DNA of 64,000 nt from Allobosea sp. (GCA_024231975.1 JAAEQB010000050.1:124001-188000), one strand, 5' to 3'; positions 36,979-46,519 are shown, counted from the stretch's first letter. Notes: generated by a model from the letters alone, not told the origin. Translations and numbers: made by a program.

Positions 36979-38403
36979 CTAGGCAGCCGCCCGCATCGCC
37001 TCGCGCAGCACGCTGAAGATCCTGGGGTCGGTGCACTGCGCCACGTTGAAGCGCATGAAATGCCTGGCCGTCCGCGACAGGCTGAAAGCATTGCCCGGCG
37101 CCAGCACGATTCCTTCGCCCAGCGCATGCCGCGCGATCTCCCCGGCGTCGAGCTCTTCAGGCAGGCGGCACCACAGGAACAATCCGCCGCGCGGCGTCAG
37201 CCAGGGCTCGATGCCGAGCGCGGCGAGTCGGCCGCGCGTCTGCGCCATCGCCTGCCCCAGCCGCTGGCGCAGCGCTTCGACATGGCGGCGATAGCCGCCA
37301 TCCTTCAGGATATCGAGCACCAGTTCGGCCGCGAGCCGCCCGCCGCCGAAAGAGAGCGCGACCTTGAGGTCGGTCAGCCCCTCGACCCAGTCCGGCCGTG
37401 CCGCGATGTAGCCGCAGCGCACCGAGGCCGACAGCGTCTTCGAGAAGCTGCCGATCTGGATCACCCGCTCCAGCCCGTCGAGCCCGGCGAGCCGTGGCGC
37501 GAACTCCGGTTCGAGATCGCCGAAGATGTCGTCCTCGACGATCGTCAGACCTGCCTGCTCGGCGAGCTTGAGCAGGCGATGGGCGGTCGCGGCCGAGAGC
37601 GTCGCGCCGGTCGGGTTGTGCAGCGCGCAATTGGTGACATAGAGCCGCGGCCGGTGCTCGGTCAGCGCCTGCGCGAACAGAGAGAGGTCCGGGCCCGACG
37701 GCGTATAGGGCACGCTGACGACCTTGGCACGATGGGCCCGCAGCAACGCCTGGAAGTTGAAATAGCAGGGGTCGTCGACCAGCACGGTGTCGCCAGGCTC
37801 GAGCAGGAAGCGGCAGACGAGGTCGATCGCCTGTGTGCCCGACTCGGTCAGGACGATCTGGTCAGGCGGGGCCTCGACGCCGCGCTCGACCAGGCGATGG
37901 GCGAGGAGACGGCGTAGCGCAGGTGAACCGAGCGGTGTGCCGTATTCGGCCAACGTCGCTGCCTCGGCCCGGCCGAGCTTGCGCAAGGCCTTGCGGATCG
38001 AGGCCTCCGGCATCCAGTCTGGCGGCAGCCAGCCGCAGCCGGGCCTCAGGCTGTCCGCGCCGGCATCGAGCGACTGCCGGGAGATCCAGAGCGGGTCGAC
38101 CGCCCGGTCAAGCTTCGGCGCGACATCGGCGAGCGAGAGCGGCGGCAGGCGCCGGACATAGAAGCCCGAGCCGCGCCGCGCCTGGATCGCCCCTTCCGCC
38201 GCCAGCCGCTCATAGGCCTCGACCACCGTCGATTTCGATACGCCCATGCTCTCGGCGAGACCGCGGATCGAGGGCAGCTTGGCGCCCGGCGCGATCGTGC
38301 GCCCGGCGATGCGCTGCCGGATCGTCGCCATGACGCGCCCGACAAGCGTGTCGGCGACGGCCTCAGCCTCGCCTGAATCCTTAATCTGTACGGCTTCCAG
38401 CAT
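36979..38403 (-). CDS. MocR-family regulator: GntR domain plus aminotransferase domain
   Basis: A 474-residue protein. The N-terminal winged helix (about 15-85, LPSIRGLAESMGVSKSTVVEAYERL) joins a fold-type I PLP aminotransferase-like domain (about 120-470). The PLP lysine is K322 in SFSKTLSA, preceded by VEDDIFGDLE. MocR proteins use PLP as a sensor rather than as a catalyst, often for vitamin B6, GABA or amino-acid genes. It is divergent from an EamA exporter 84 bases away, the probable target. Confidence 0.92.
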   Translation of the reverse strand: MLEAVQIKDSGEAEAVADTLVGRVMATIRQRIAGRTIAPGAKLPSIRGLAESMGVSKSTVVEAYERLAAEGAIQARRGSGFYVRRLPPLSLADVAPKLDRAVDPLWISRQSLDAGADSLRPGCGWLPPDWMPEASIRKALRKLGRAEAATLAEYGTPLGSPALRRLLAHRLVERGVEAPPDQIVLTESGTQAIDLVCRFLLEPGDTVLVDDPCYFNFQALLRAHRAKVVSVPYTPSGPDLSLFAQALTEHRPRLYVTNCALHNPTGATLSAATAHRLLKLAEQAGLTIVEDDIFGDLEPEFAPRLAGLDGLERVIQIGSFSKTLSASVRCGYIAARPDWVEGLTDLKVALSFGGGRLAAELVLDILKDGGYRRHVEALRQRLGQAMAQTRGRLAALGIEPWLTPRGGLFLWCRLPEELDAGEIARHALGEGIVLAPGNAFSLSRTARHFMRFNVAQCTDPRIFSVLREAMRAAA

Positions 38404-38407
38404 CAGG

Positions 38408-38436
38408 ACAGTTTGCCCGAACTGTACCGGACTGTC
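38408..38436. promoter_or_regulatory. candidate MocR operator
   Basis: ACAGTT-N6-AACTGT (38408-38425) is a perfect inverted repeat directly upstream of the MocR start. A third half site ACTGTC (38431-38436) follows in direct orientation to ACTGTA. MocR/PdxR-type regulators often use one inverted plus one direct half site, so the layout fits. Confidence 0.62.
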
Positions 38437-38487
38437 TCTGGAAATCCGAAAGGCTTCACTGCATGCAGGCCAGCCCTCGGAGGTACC

Positions 38488-39351
38488 ATGGACAAGACTG
38501 CGAACGGCCTGCTCAACGGCTTCATCGGCGTCGTCATCTTCAGCGGCTCGCTGCCGGCGACACGCGTCGCCGTCGCCGACTTCGATCCGGTGTTCCTGAC
38601 CGTCGCCCGCGCCGCCATCGCCGGACTGCTCGGGCTCGCTTTGCTGCTCGCGCTCCGGGAAAAGCGGCCGGCCCGCGCCGATCTCCTGCCGCTCGCCGTG
38701 GTCGCGCTCTGCGTCGTCGTCGGCTTCCCGCTATTGACCGCACTGGCGCTGAAGCACGTCACCTCCGCCCACTCGATCGTCTTCATCGGCCTCTTGCCGC
38801 TCGCGACCGCGATCTTCGGCGTGCTGCGCGGCGGCGAGCGGCCTCAGCCCGCCTTCTGGGCCTTCGCAATCCTCGGCAGCCTCTGCGTCGTCGGCTTTGC
38901 CTGGACGCAAGGCATCGCCGCTTCACCGGTCGGCGACGTCCTGATGCTCGCCGCTGTCATCGTCTGCGGTCTCGGCTATGCCGAGGGCGCGCGCCTCTCG
39001 CGCCATCTCGGCGGCTGGCAGGTGATCTCCTGGGCGCTCGTCCTGTCGCTGCCGATCATGGCCGGCCTCTCGCTCGCGACGCTGCCGGCCTCCTTCGCGC
39101 AAGCGGGCAGCCCGGCCTGGCTCGGCCTCGCCTATGTCTCGCTGTTCAGCATGCTGATCGGCTTCGTCTTCTGGTATCGCGGCCTCGCCCAGGGCGGCAT
39201 CGCCGCGGTCGGGCAATTGCAATTGCTACAGCCCTTCTTCGGCCTGGCGCTGGCGGGGCTGCTCCTTGGCGAGAATGTCGGCTGGCAGATGATCGCGACC
39301 TCGGCCGCCGTCGTCCTCTGCGTCGCCGGCGCGCGACGTTACGCGCGCTAA
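38488..39351 (+). CDS. EamA-family (DMT) transporter
   Basis: A 287-residue protein with ten hydrophobic helices arranged as two EamA repeats (about 5-130 and 145-285). The second repeat ends with LQLLQPFFGLALAGLLLGENVGWQ, a typical EamA signature. Start ATG 38488 has CGGAGG five bases upstream. These transporters usually export amino acids or other metabolites. Divergence from MocR suggests control by a PLP-linked signal. Confidence 0.9.
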   Translation: MDKTANGLLNGFIGVVIFSGSLPATRVAVADFDPVFLTVARAAIAGLLGLALLLALREKRPARADLLPLAVVALCVVVGFPLLTALALKHVTSAHSIVFIGLLPLATAIFGVLRGGERPQPAFWAFAILGSLCVVGFAWTQGIAASPVGDVLMLAAVIVCGLGYAEGARLSRHLGGWQVISWALVLSLPIMAGLSLATLPASFAQAGSPAWLGLAYVSLFSMLIGFVFWYRGLAQGGIAAVGQLQLLQPFFGLALAGLLLGENVGWQMIATSAAVVLCVAGARRYAR

Positions 39352-39528
39352 TCCGGACCGCCGAACAACTCGAAACTCGAGGGCGGCAACACATCCTGAC
39401 GCAAACGCGCGCTCGCGAGCCGGTCTGGGCCGGCTATCGATACGGCGGCGATCCTGCCAGCGCGGAACGCAGTCGTTACAACCGCAGGCCCGCAGCCTTC
39501 GTCACGCCTACCAGGCCTCAGGCTGCGT

Positions 39529-39732
39529 TCAGAGCAGCTTCAGGTCACCCGCCGCGGTCTTGCCGCGCTCGGTCTTCAGGTCGAAGGAGAGCTTCTGTCC
39601 CTCGGTCAGGGACATCAGGCCGGCTTCCTTGACGGCAGTGATGTGCACAAACACATCCTTGCCGCCATCAGCAGGCTGAATGAAGCCGTAGCCCTTCTCG
39701 GTATTGAACCATTTGACGGTTCCGGTCGCCAT
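39529..39732 (-). CDS. cspA: cold-shock protein (CspA family)
   Basis: A 67-residue single cold-shock domain. RNP1 is KGYGFIQP (about residues 12-19) and RNP2 is VFVHITAV (about 27-34). It binds single-stranded RNA and DNA and acts as an RNA chaperone. The start is ATG 39732 (MATGTVKWFN); the 137-base stretch up to the bglX stop is likely its promoter and long leader. It faces the EamA gene tail to tail; the 177-base gap between them shows no clear terminator. Confidence 0.95.
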   Translation of the reverse strand: MATGTVKWFNTEKGYGFIQPADGGKDVFVHITAVKEAGLMSLTEGQKLSFDLKTERGKTAAGDLKLL

Positions 39733-39869
39733 CGCCGCATCCCTTGGAGCATCCGTGGTCGTAACGGAGCCCCTCGGCAACGATGTCGAAAAGGCCCCGC
39801 GGAGCTGAGGATTGACCGAAAACGCAAGCTTGTCGAGATGAAAGCGACGACAGTTGCCGTTACGTCCGT

Positions 39870-42071
39870 TCAACGTTTAGTCAGCTCGAATTGTGCCTTT
39901 ATCGATGCGAGTGAGGAGCCTCCGAGATAAACCTCGACGATACCCGGATCGAGCTGATAGCGGCCGTCATCGTCATGGGCGCCGAGCGCGCGGCCCTCCA
40001 GCCTGAACCGCACTGTCCGGGTCTCGCCGGCCTTCAGAGCGACCTTCTCGAAGCCCTTGAGCAGGCGCAGCGGCCGCGAGCGCTCTGCCACCGGCTGGCG
40101 GATATAAAGCTGTACCACCTCCTGGCCATCGCGATCCCCCTGATTGGTCACGTCGACGGAGATCTCGGTCGCCCCGTCGAACGGCACCCTGGCGTTCGTC
40201 ACGCGCGGATTGGCATAGGCGAAGCGGCTATAGGACAGGCCGAAGCCGAACGGGTAGAGCGCCTCGTTGGCCTCGTCCATGTAAATGGATTCATAGCGCT
40301 GGCGGATCTTCTGCGGCCGCCCCGTCGGCAGTTGGTCGTAATAGACCGGAATCTGCCCGACCGAGCGCGGGAAGCTCATCGGCGTCCGCCCTGCCGGATT
40401 GACCTTGCCGGCCAGCACCTCGGCGATCGCGGCGCGCCCCTCGGTGCCACCATGGAAGGTCTGAACGATCGCGGCGACGTTCTTGTCGGCCCAGGTGAGG
40501 ACCAGCGGCCGGCCTGTCGCCAGCACCAGCACCACCGGCTTGCCCGTGGCGACCAGCGCCTCGAGCAGTTCCTGCTGCACGCCGGGCAGGCGAAGCTCGG
40601 TGCGCGAGGCGCCCTCGCCCATGAACTCGCAGTCCTCGCCGAGCATGGTGACGACGAGATCGGCTGCGGCGGCCGCCTTCAGAGCGGCCTCCTTGTCCTT
40701 GAACTCGGTGCCGCAATTCTTGCTGAAGGCCGGCTCATAGGTGACCGTGACGTCGGACGGCAGCTGCTCGCGCAGCGCATCGGGCAGCGGCTGCACGACG
40801 CGGCGGCCGAGGCCAGCCGGATCGGTCCAGACCCGCTCGTCCTCCGGCACGGCCATGGCGCCGATCACCGCGACCGACTTGACCGACGGCGCGATCGGCA
40901 GCGTCTGCCTGTCGTTCTTGAACAGGATCACGCCCTCGCGCGCCGCCTGGCGGGCGATCTTGCGGGCCTCCTCGGTCTGCATCAGCGAGGGCGCCGCGGC
41001 GACATCGACATCCGGCCGCTCGAACAGGCCGAGATGGTACTTGACGCGGAGCACGCGCCGGACCGCCTCGTCGAGCGCCTTCATCGGCACGCGGCCGGCC
41101 TTCACCTCATTGGCGAGGTGCTTGTGGTAGACGTCGCCCATCATGTCCATGTCGATGCCGGCGAGCAGCGCCTTGCGCGCCGCTTCCGCGTCGTCCTTGG
41201 CGATGCCGTGCAGGCGCAGCTCGGTGATCGAGCCGAAATCCGAGGTGACGAACCCGCGGAAGCCCCATTTCCCGCGCAACAGGTCGGTCAGCATGCCACG
41301 ATGGGCGGTGGCCGGCATGCCGTTGAGGGCGTTGAACGCCGCCATCGCCGTCATCGCGCCGGTGTCGAAGGCCGCCTTGAACGGCGGCAGGAAGAGATCG
41401 TGCAGCTGGCTGGTCGGGATCCAGGTCGAGTTGTAGTCGCGTCCGCCCTCGGCCGCGCCATAGCCAACGAAGTGCTTGACGCTCGCCGCCACGCCGCCGC
41501 GCTGGTAGCCGCGGGTTCGCGCCGCCGCGATCACGCTGGCGAGATGGGCGTCCTCGCCCGCGCCCTCCAGCACCCGGCCCCAGCGCGGATCGCGCGAGAT
41601 GTCGACCATCGGCGCGAAGGTCCAGTTGACGCCCGCGGCGCGCGCCTCGCGCCCGGTCCAATAGGCCGCCTGCTCGATCAATTGCGGGTTCCAGCTCGAG
41701 GCCTGGCCGAGCGGCAGCGGGAAATAGGTCGAGAAGCCATGGACCGCATCGAGGCCGATGATCAGCGGGATCTTGAGGCGCGACTGCCTGACGGCCTCCT
41801 GGACCTGCCTAACCTCCGCCGGCACGACGAAGTTCATCACCGCGCCCATGCGGCCGGCCTTGATCTGATTGATGTCGAAGCCCTCGCCGCGGCCGGAGAG
41901 GTGGAGCTGGCCGACCTTCTCCTCCAGCGTCATCCTGCCGATCAGCGCCGTGATCTTGCGCTCGATCTCGGCCGCCTCGCGCCCGCTCTTCCAGCCGACC
42001 TCCTGCTGCTGAGCAGAGGCAAGGGTCGCAAGGCCGCAGAACAGGAATGCAGCGACGAGCCGCAGAAGCAT
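39870..42071 (-). CDS. bglX: secreted beta-glucosidase, glycoside hydrolase family 3
   Basis: A 733-residue GH3 enzyme with a signal peptide (MLLRLVAAFLFCGLATLASA). The (beta/alpha)8 domain has IGLDAVHGF, FAPMVDISRDPRWGR and KHFVGYGAAEGGRDYN, and the nucleophile D278 in GFVTSDFG. The alpha/beta sandwich domain and a C-terminal fibronectin III-like domain (about 640-733) follow. It should release glucose from the non-reducing ends of beta-glucosides in the periplasm. Two codons upstream a GTG could also start it. Confidence 0.95.
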   Translation of the reverse strand: MLLRLVAAFLFCGLATLASAQQQEVGWKSGREAAEIERKITALIGRMTLEEKVGQLHLSGRGEGFDINQIKAGRMGAVMNFVVPAEVRQVQEAVRQSRLKIPLIIGLDAVHGFSTYFPLPLGQASSWNPQLIEQAAYWTGREARAAGVNWTFAPMVDISRDPRWGRVLEGAGEDAHLASVIAAARTRGYQRGGVAASVKHFVGYGAAEGGRDYNSTWIPTSQLHDLFLPPFKAAFDTGAMTAMAAFNALNGMPATAHRGMLTDLLRGKWGFRGFVTSDFGSITELRLHGIAKDDAEAARKALLAGIDMDMMGDVYHKHLANEVKAGRVPMKALDEAVRRVLRVKYHLGLFERPDVDVAAAPSLMQTEEARKIARQAAREGVILFKNDRQTLPIAPSVKSVAVIGAMAVPEDERVWTDPAGLGRRVVQPLPDALREQLPSDVTVTYEPAFSKNCGTEFKDKEAALKAAAAADLVVTMLGEDCEFMGEGASRTELRLPGVQQELLEALVATGKPVVLVLATGRPLVLTWADKNVAAIVQTFHGGTEGRAAIAEVLAGKVNPAGRTPMSFPRSVGQIPVYYDQLPTGRPQKIRQRYESIYMDEANEALYPFGFGLSYSRFAYANPRVTNARVPFDGATEISVDVTNQGDRDGQEVVQLYIRQPVAERSRPLRLLKGFEKVALKAGETRTVRFRLEGRALGAHDDDGRYQLDPGIVEVYLGGSSLASIKAQFELTKR

Positions 42072-42145
42072 GAGCACTATCTCGCTGAAGCGTAGGGTGG
42101 GAAGGCCGCCCTACAGGATCGGGCCGCCCGGCTCAACCGCTCCAA

Positions 42146-42258
42146 GATCACGATGATTTTGGAGCGGAGCTCCATAATCATAGAACGTGATCGATTCTAA
42201 GAGTTTAGAGCAGGACTTCTGCAAAAAACCGGTTCCCACTTTTTCGCGTCCTGCTCTA
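42146..42258. repeat. composite intergenic repeat upstream of bglX and lldD
   Basis: Two parts are visible. First an imperfect hairpin (42146-42192) pairs GATCAC with GTGATC around a TGGAGC-GGA-GCTCCA stem. Next comes a TAGAGCAGGAC...GTCCTGCTCTA inverted repeat (42206-42216 and 42248-42258) enclosing CAAAAAACCGGTTCCCACTT. Segments like this recur between genes in Rhizobiales. It occupies the middle of the 310-base gap between two divergent genes; the remaining parts show nothing distinct. Confidence 0.65.
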
Positions 42259-42381
42259 TCGCCGCGCCGGCCTGAACGGGAGCTGAAGCAGGCCGGGCGT
42301 GCGGCGGGAAAACGCCCTTTGCCGTTGCCTCGCAAGACGTTCCATGCGACCGAGCAGGAAAGACCGCCGGACGAGACGACC

Positions 42382-43527
42382 ATGGCCCAGCCGCTGACGA
42401 TCGAAGACCTGCGCCTCCTGGCGAAGCGCCGCGTGCCGCGCATGTTCTACGATTACGCCGATTCCGGCGCCTGGACCGAGGGCACCTACCGCGCCAACGA
42501 GAGCGATTTCGCTGACATCAAGCTGCGCCAGCGCGTCGCCGTCGACATGACCAATCGCACGCTCGCGACGACGATGATCGGCCAGGACGTCTCGATGCCG
42601 GTCGCGATCGCGCCGACCGGTCTCACCGGCATGCAGCATGCCGATGGCGAGATCCTCGCCGCCAAGGCCGCCGCCCGGGCCGGCATTCCCTTCACGCTCT
42701 CGACCATGAGCATCTGCTCGATCGAGGACATCGCCGAGAACACCGACAAGCCGTTCTGGTTCCAGCTCTATGTGATGCGCGACCGCGACTTCATCGGCCG
42801 CCTGATCGACCGCGCCAAGGCGGCCGGCTGCTCGGCGCTGATGCTGACGCTGGACCTGCAAATCCTCGGTCAGCGCCACAAGGACATCCGCAACGGCCTC
42901 TCGGCGCCGCCGAAGCCGACGCTGGTCAACCTGATCGACCTCGCCTTCAAGCCGCGCTGGTGCCTGGGCATGCTCGGCACCAAGCGTCGCACCTTCGGCA
43001 ACATCGTCGGCCACGCCAAGGGCGTCGGCGACCTCTCCTCGCTCTCCTCCTGGACGGCCGAGCAGTTCGACCCGACGCTGAGCTGGGACGACGTCAAGTG
43101 GATCAAGGACCGCTGGGGCGGCAAGCTGATCCTGAAGGGCATCCTCGACGCCGAGGACGCCGAGCTCGCTGCCCAGAGCGGTGCCGACGCGCTGATCGTC
43201 TCCAACCATGGCGGCCGCCAGCTCGACGGCGCGGTCTCCTCGATCGCCGCCCTGCCGGGGATCGTCGAGCAGGTCGGCGGGCGCATGGAGGTCTGGATGG
43301 ACGGCGGCATCCGCTCCGGCCAGGACGTGCTCAAGGCAGTGGCGCTCGGCGCCCGCGGCGTGCTGATCGGCCGCGCCTTCCTCTACGGTCTGGGCGCCAT
43401 GGGCGAAGAGGGCGTCAAGCTCGCCCTCGACATCATCCGCAAGGAGATGGACATCACCATGGCCCTCTGCGGCAAGCGCGACATCCATGATGTCGACGCT
43501 AACATCCTGGTGAAGGGCAAGGCCTGA
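42382..43527 (+). CDS. lldD: FMN-dependent alpha-hydroxy-acid oxidoreductase (L-lactate dehydrogenase family)
   Basis: A 381-residue TIM-barrel flavoenzyme. VPRMFYDYADSGAW, MPVAIAPTGLTGMQH and the catalytic SNHGGRQLDGA (H276, R279) are conserved, then DGGIRSGQDVLKAVALGARGVLIGR binds FMN. It oxidises an L-2-hydroxy acid, most likely L-lactate, and passes electrons to the respiratory chain. The ATG at 42382 gives the standard N-terminus; a longer frame runs back through the intergenic repeat. Confidence 0.92.
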   Translation: MAQPLTIEDLRLLAKRRVPRMFYDYADSGAWTEGTYRANESDFADIKLRQRVAVDMTNRTLATTMIGQDVSMPVAIAPTGLTGMQHADGEILAAKAAARAGIPFTLSTMSICSIEDIAENTDKPFWFQLYVMRDRDFIGRLIDRAKAAGCSALMLTLDLQILGQRHKDIRNGLSAPPKPTLVNLIDLAFKPRWCLGMLGTKRRTFGNIVGHAKGVGDLSSLSSWTAEQFDPTLSWDDVKWIKDRWGGKLILKGILDAEDAELAAQSGADALIVSNHGGRQLDGAVSSIAALPGIVEQVGGRMEVWMDGGIRSGQDVLKAVALGARGVLIGRAFLYGLGAMGEEGVKLALDIIRKEMDITMALCGKRDIHDVDANILVKGKA

Positions 43528-43539
43528 GCCTTTCGGCGT

Positions 43540-44553
43540 TCAGGGCTCCTCCTCCAAGGCGAGAACCGCGAAGCTGGCGAGCCAGTGCTCGCCCATATAG
43601 TCGCCGGCGATATGCGGGATGCCCGCGGCGAGATGCTCGGCCGCGGCCATCTTCGCCACCGCCCGGCGGCCATCCCCTTCCGGCAGCGCGCCGGCCAGCG
43701 CCCGCCAGCACCAGGCGCGGCTGAGATTCAGCCCGTCGAGATGGGCGATCTTGCCGTCGCTGCGATCCGTGACCGTCGCGGGCCGGAACAGTGTCGTCGG
43801 CTCTCGGCGCTCCAGCCTCGGCAGGAAGCGATCGAACCAGGGCAGGAACCGATCCGGCGCCAGCAGGCGGCGCATGCACTCGGCCTCGATCAGGGCCGAG
43901 GACTGGAAATCGTCGCCGCTCGGCTCGCCCCAGGCCGGGCAGTCGGTGTCTTCGCCATACCAGCGCAGGGCCGTCTCGCGCAGCAGGCCGGCGAATGCGT
44001 CATCCGCCGTCGCGGTCGCATAGTCCGCCGCCATGCGCAGGCCGAAGGCGGTGTTGAAATGCGTGCCGACCCGCACGGGATAGGTCGCGAGCGGCAGGAA
44101 GTCGCGGAAGCGCTGCGCGAAGGCCTCGGCCAGCGGAGCGATAATCTTCGACCAGCGCTTGTCGTCGAGCAGGCTCAGTTCCGCCGCCAGCTTCAAGAGC
44201 CAGCCCCAGCCATAGGGGCGCTTGAAGCCACGCGCGGTCGGCGCGGCGAGATAGGCGCATTCGACCGCGACCTTCTCGGGCGTGAGCTGCGCGTCGAACA
44301 ATGCGCGGATCTCGGCAGCCGCCTCGAAATTAGGATAACGCCGCAGCAACCGTGCCAGCATCCAGTAGCTGTGGACGCAGGAATGCCAGTCATAGCTGCC
44401 ATAGAAAATCGGATGCAGCTCGCGCGGCGTGCGCGCATCCTCCGGCCCAGCCAGCGTATGATCCGGCTTGTTCGGGTATTCGCGCCCGACATGCCCGAGC
44501 GCGATGCGGGCGAAGCGGAGCGCGAGCTCTTCCGTCAGACGGGCGGCGGTCAT
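43540..44553 (-). CDS. DUF2891 family protein
   Basis: A 337-residue protein. Conserved-looking motifs are HPIFYGSYDWHSCVHSYW near residues 48-65, GWGWLLKLAAEL, GTHFNTAFGL and CPAWGEPSGDDF. The alternating helices and aromatic residues suggest an alpha/alpha toroid like many carbohydrate enzymes, but the family has no established function. No signal peptide. Its ATG overlaps the stop of the transporter gene by four bases, so the two are translationally coupled and should share a substrate. Confidence 0.85.
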   Translation of the reverse strand: MTAARLTEELALRFARIALGHVGREYPNKPDHTLAGPEDARTPRELHPIFYGSYDWHSCVHSYWMLARLLRRYPNFEAAAEIRALFDAQLTPEKVAVECAYLAAPTARGFKRPYGWGWLLKLAAELSLLDDKRWSKIIAPLAEAFAQRFRDFLPLATYPVRVGTHFNTAFGLRMAADYATATADDAFAGLLRETALRWYGEDTDCPAWGEPSGDDFQSSALIEAECMRRLLAPDRFLPWFDRFLPRLERREPTTLFRPATVTDRSDGKIAHLDGLNLSRAWCWRALAGALPEGDGRRAVAKMAAAEHLAAGIPHIAGDYMGEHWLASFAVLALEEEP

Positions 44554-45473
44554 GATGGCTTCCTTGCTCTGGCGTAGCTGATGATCATGTCGATCAGACG
44601 CGGGGTGAGATAGATCGGCAACTGCGTCGCCGCGAAGTACAGCGCCATGCGCGGCGAGGCGGCGGCGCCGAGTGCCGACCAGACCAGCCCGACATTGCGG
44701 TTGCCGAGGATGAGGCCGACGGTCAATCGCTCGGCCAGCGTACCGGGCAGCAGGACGGCGCCTGCAACTTGCAGGCCGAGATTGCAGGCGAAGGCGAGCG
44801 CGAGGCAGAGCAGCGCCCCCGGCCAGTCCGCCTCGATCTGCGCACGGACGCCGGCCATGGTGGCGATCACGAAGACGAGCAGCGCCACGACCACGATCCT
44901 GTCGATCGCTTCGCCATGGCTCCGCAACTGCGATCCCGCAAAGCGCCGCAGCAGCAGGGCGACGCCCTCGGCACCACCAACCAGCACGGCCAGGCGCACG
45001 GCGAGATCGGGGGCGCTGAGACCGATCCCGCCGAACCAGCCGGCGAGAAGCGGCACGGTCAGCGGGGCAAGCGCCATGCACAGCAGCGTCACCGCGAGCG
45101 GGACCGTGCCGTCCAGCCCCAGCATGCGCGCCACCGCCGCCGTGCCGCTCGACGGCGGCGCCGCGGTCGCCAGTACGAGAGCGAGCGCGAGCTCGGCGCC
45201 GAGGCCGAGACGGTGGGCGAGCAGGCCGATCAGGACCGGGCACGCAATCATGACGATGGTTGGAAGGAGAACGGAGAGCGTGGGGCGGCCGAGCACGGCG
45301 ATGACAGCCTTGCCGTCGGTCCGCAGCAGCGTGCCAAGCACGATGAGGAAGATCATCACTGGCATCGACGGCCGGACCAGTTCGGCCAGCGCCGGAAAGG
45401 CCAGCCCGACCAGGACGCCGAGCGCCAGGATCGTTGGTCCGCGCGGGATGAGGCGCAACAGGGATGCTCGCAT
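44550..45473 (-). CDS. bile acid:sodium symporter-like (SBF-like) membrane protein
   Basis: A 307-residue protein with about nine or ten hydrophobic helices. The segment LATAAPPSSGTAAVARMLG in the middle resembles the substrate loop of SBF/BASS transporters, and a later LILGNRNVGLVWSAL is similar to their second broken helix. Length and topology fit that superfamily; identity to classic members appears low. It is the first gene of a two-gene operon with DUF2891 and is divergent from a LysR gene across 90 bases. Confidence 0.65.
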   Translation of the reverse strand: MRASLLRLIPRGPTILALGVLVGLAFPALAELVRPSMPVMIFLIVLGTLLRTDGKAVIAVLGRPTLSVLLPTIVMIACPVLIGLLAHRLGLGAELALALVLATAAPPSSGTAAVARMLGLDGTVPLAVTLLCMALAPLTVPLLAGWFGGIGLSAPDLAVRLAVLVGGAEGVALLLRRFAGSQLRSHGEAIDRIVVVALLVFVIATMAGVRAQIEADWPGALLCLALAFACNLGLQVAGAVLLPGTLAERLTVGLILGNRNVGLVWSALGAAASPRMALYFAATQLPIYLTPRLIDMIISYARARKPS

Positions 45474-45563
45474 GCGCCTCGTCCGGTCGTTTCAAGCACA
45501 CCTCTTTCAGCAGTCCGCACACCATTGTGGAAATCGATTTTTGCTATCGGTACTATTGTCCAG

Positions 45564-46469
45564 ATGAATTTAGCTGCGATCGATCTCAATCTCCTCACCG
45601 CCTTCGAGGCGCTCCTGGAGGAGCGCAACGTCACCCGCGCCGGCCAGCGCATCGGCCTGGCGCAGCCCTCGATGAGCAGTGCGCTGACGCGCCTGCGCGC
45701 TTTGTTCGGCGACGAGCTCTTCATCCGCACCGCCGCCGGCATGCAGCCGACCGCCCGGGCGCTGGCGCTGGCCCGGCCGATCGGCGAGGCGCTCGCCCAG
45801 ATCAGGGCAACGCTCGCGCCGGACACCGACTTCGACCCCGCGACCGCGCGCCGCCGCCTGACCGTCGCCGTGACCGACTATGGCGATCTCGTCGTCGTCC
45901 CGGCGCTGGTCGCGTTGCTGCGGCGGGAAGCGCCCGGCATCGATCTCGTCGTCCGGCCGATCGGCGATGCCGCCGCCAGCCTCGCCGCCCTTGAGCGCGG
46001 CGACGTCGATGCGCTGATCGGCGGTCACCTTCCAGACTCCCCGCGCATCGTCCGGCGTACACTGTTCGAGGAGGATTTCGTCTGCATCCGCGACAAGGCG
46101 CTCGCCGCGCCGCTCTCGGCCGGCGACTATGTCCGGCTGCCGCATGCGCTGTTCTCCGCCGCCGGCGGCGACGGGTCGCCCGGCGTGGTCGACGCCCTCC
46201 TTGCCACGGAGGGCCACAAGCGCCGGGTCGCGGTCACGCTCGCCCATGTCGTCGCCGTGCCCTTCGCCGTCGCCGGCACCGACCTCGTCGCGACCATGGC
46301 GCGGCGTGTGGCCAGCCGCTTCGCCGCGATCGCCGGCGTCGCGCTCATGCCCCTGCCCTATGACGCCCCGCGCTTCGCCATCGACCTGCTGCACAGCCGC
46401 CGCGCCACGGCCGATCCGGCCCTGAGATGGTTCCTGGCGATGATCGAACGCGTTGGGCACTCGCTCTAG
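45564..46469 (+). CDS. LysR-family transcriptional regulator
   Basis: A 301-residue LysR protein of the NodD/LinR-like group: MNLAAIDLNLLTAFEALLEERNVTRAGQRIGLAQPSMSSALTRLR is the helix-turn-helix. The effector domain begins near residue 95. The frame is open far upstream but only over the transporter gene; ATG 45564 gives the conserved start. It likely controls the divergent SBF-like/DUF2891 operon. Confidence 0.92.
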   Translation: MNLAAIDLNLLTAFEALLEERNVTRAGQRIGLAQPSMSSALTRLRALFGDELFIRTAAGMQPTARALALARPIGEALAQIRATLAPDTDFDPATARRRLTVAVTDYGDLVVVPALVALLRREAPGIDLVVRPIGDAAASLAALERGDVDALIGGHLPDSPRIVRRTLFEEDFVCIRDKALAAPLSAGDYVRLPHALFSAAGGDGSPGVVDALLATEGHKRRVAVTLAHVVAVPFAVAGTDLVATMARRVASRFAAIAGVALMPLPYDAPRFAIDLLHSRRATADPALRWFLAMIERVGHSL

Positions 46470-46519
46470 AACGCGAGTGCAGGCGGCCTTGACTCCCGCA
46501 CTCATTGCATCCAGATAAA

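Noticed and set aside
39975..42095. 706-codon open frame opposite the beta-glucosidase
   Set aside because: Antisense shadow; the GH3 gene has signal peptide, nucleophile and all domains.
44553..45525. Upstream extension of the DUF2891 frame over the transporter gene
   Set aside because: The extension is Arg/Pro-rich, has no domain, and lies in a different frame over a clear membrane protein gene.
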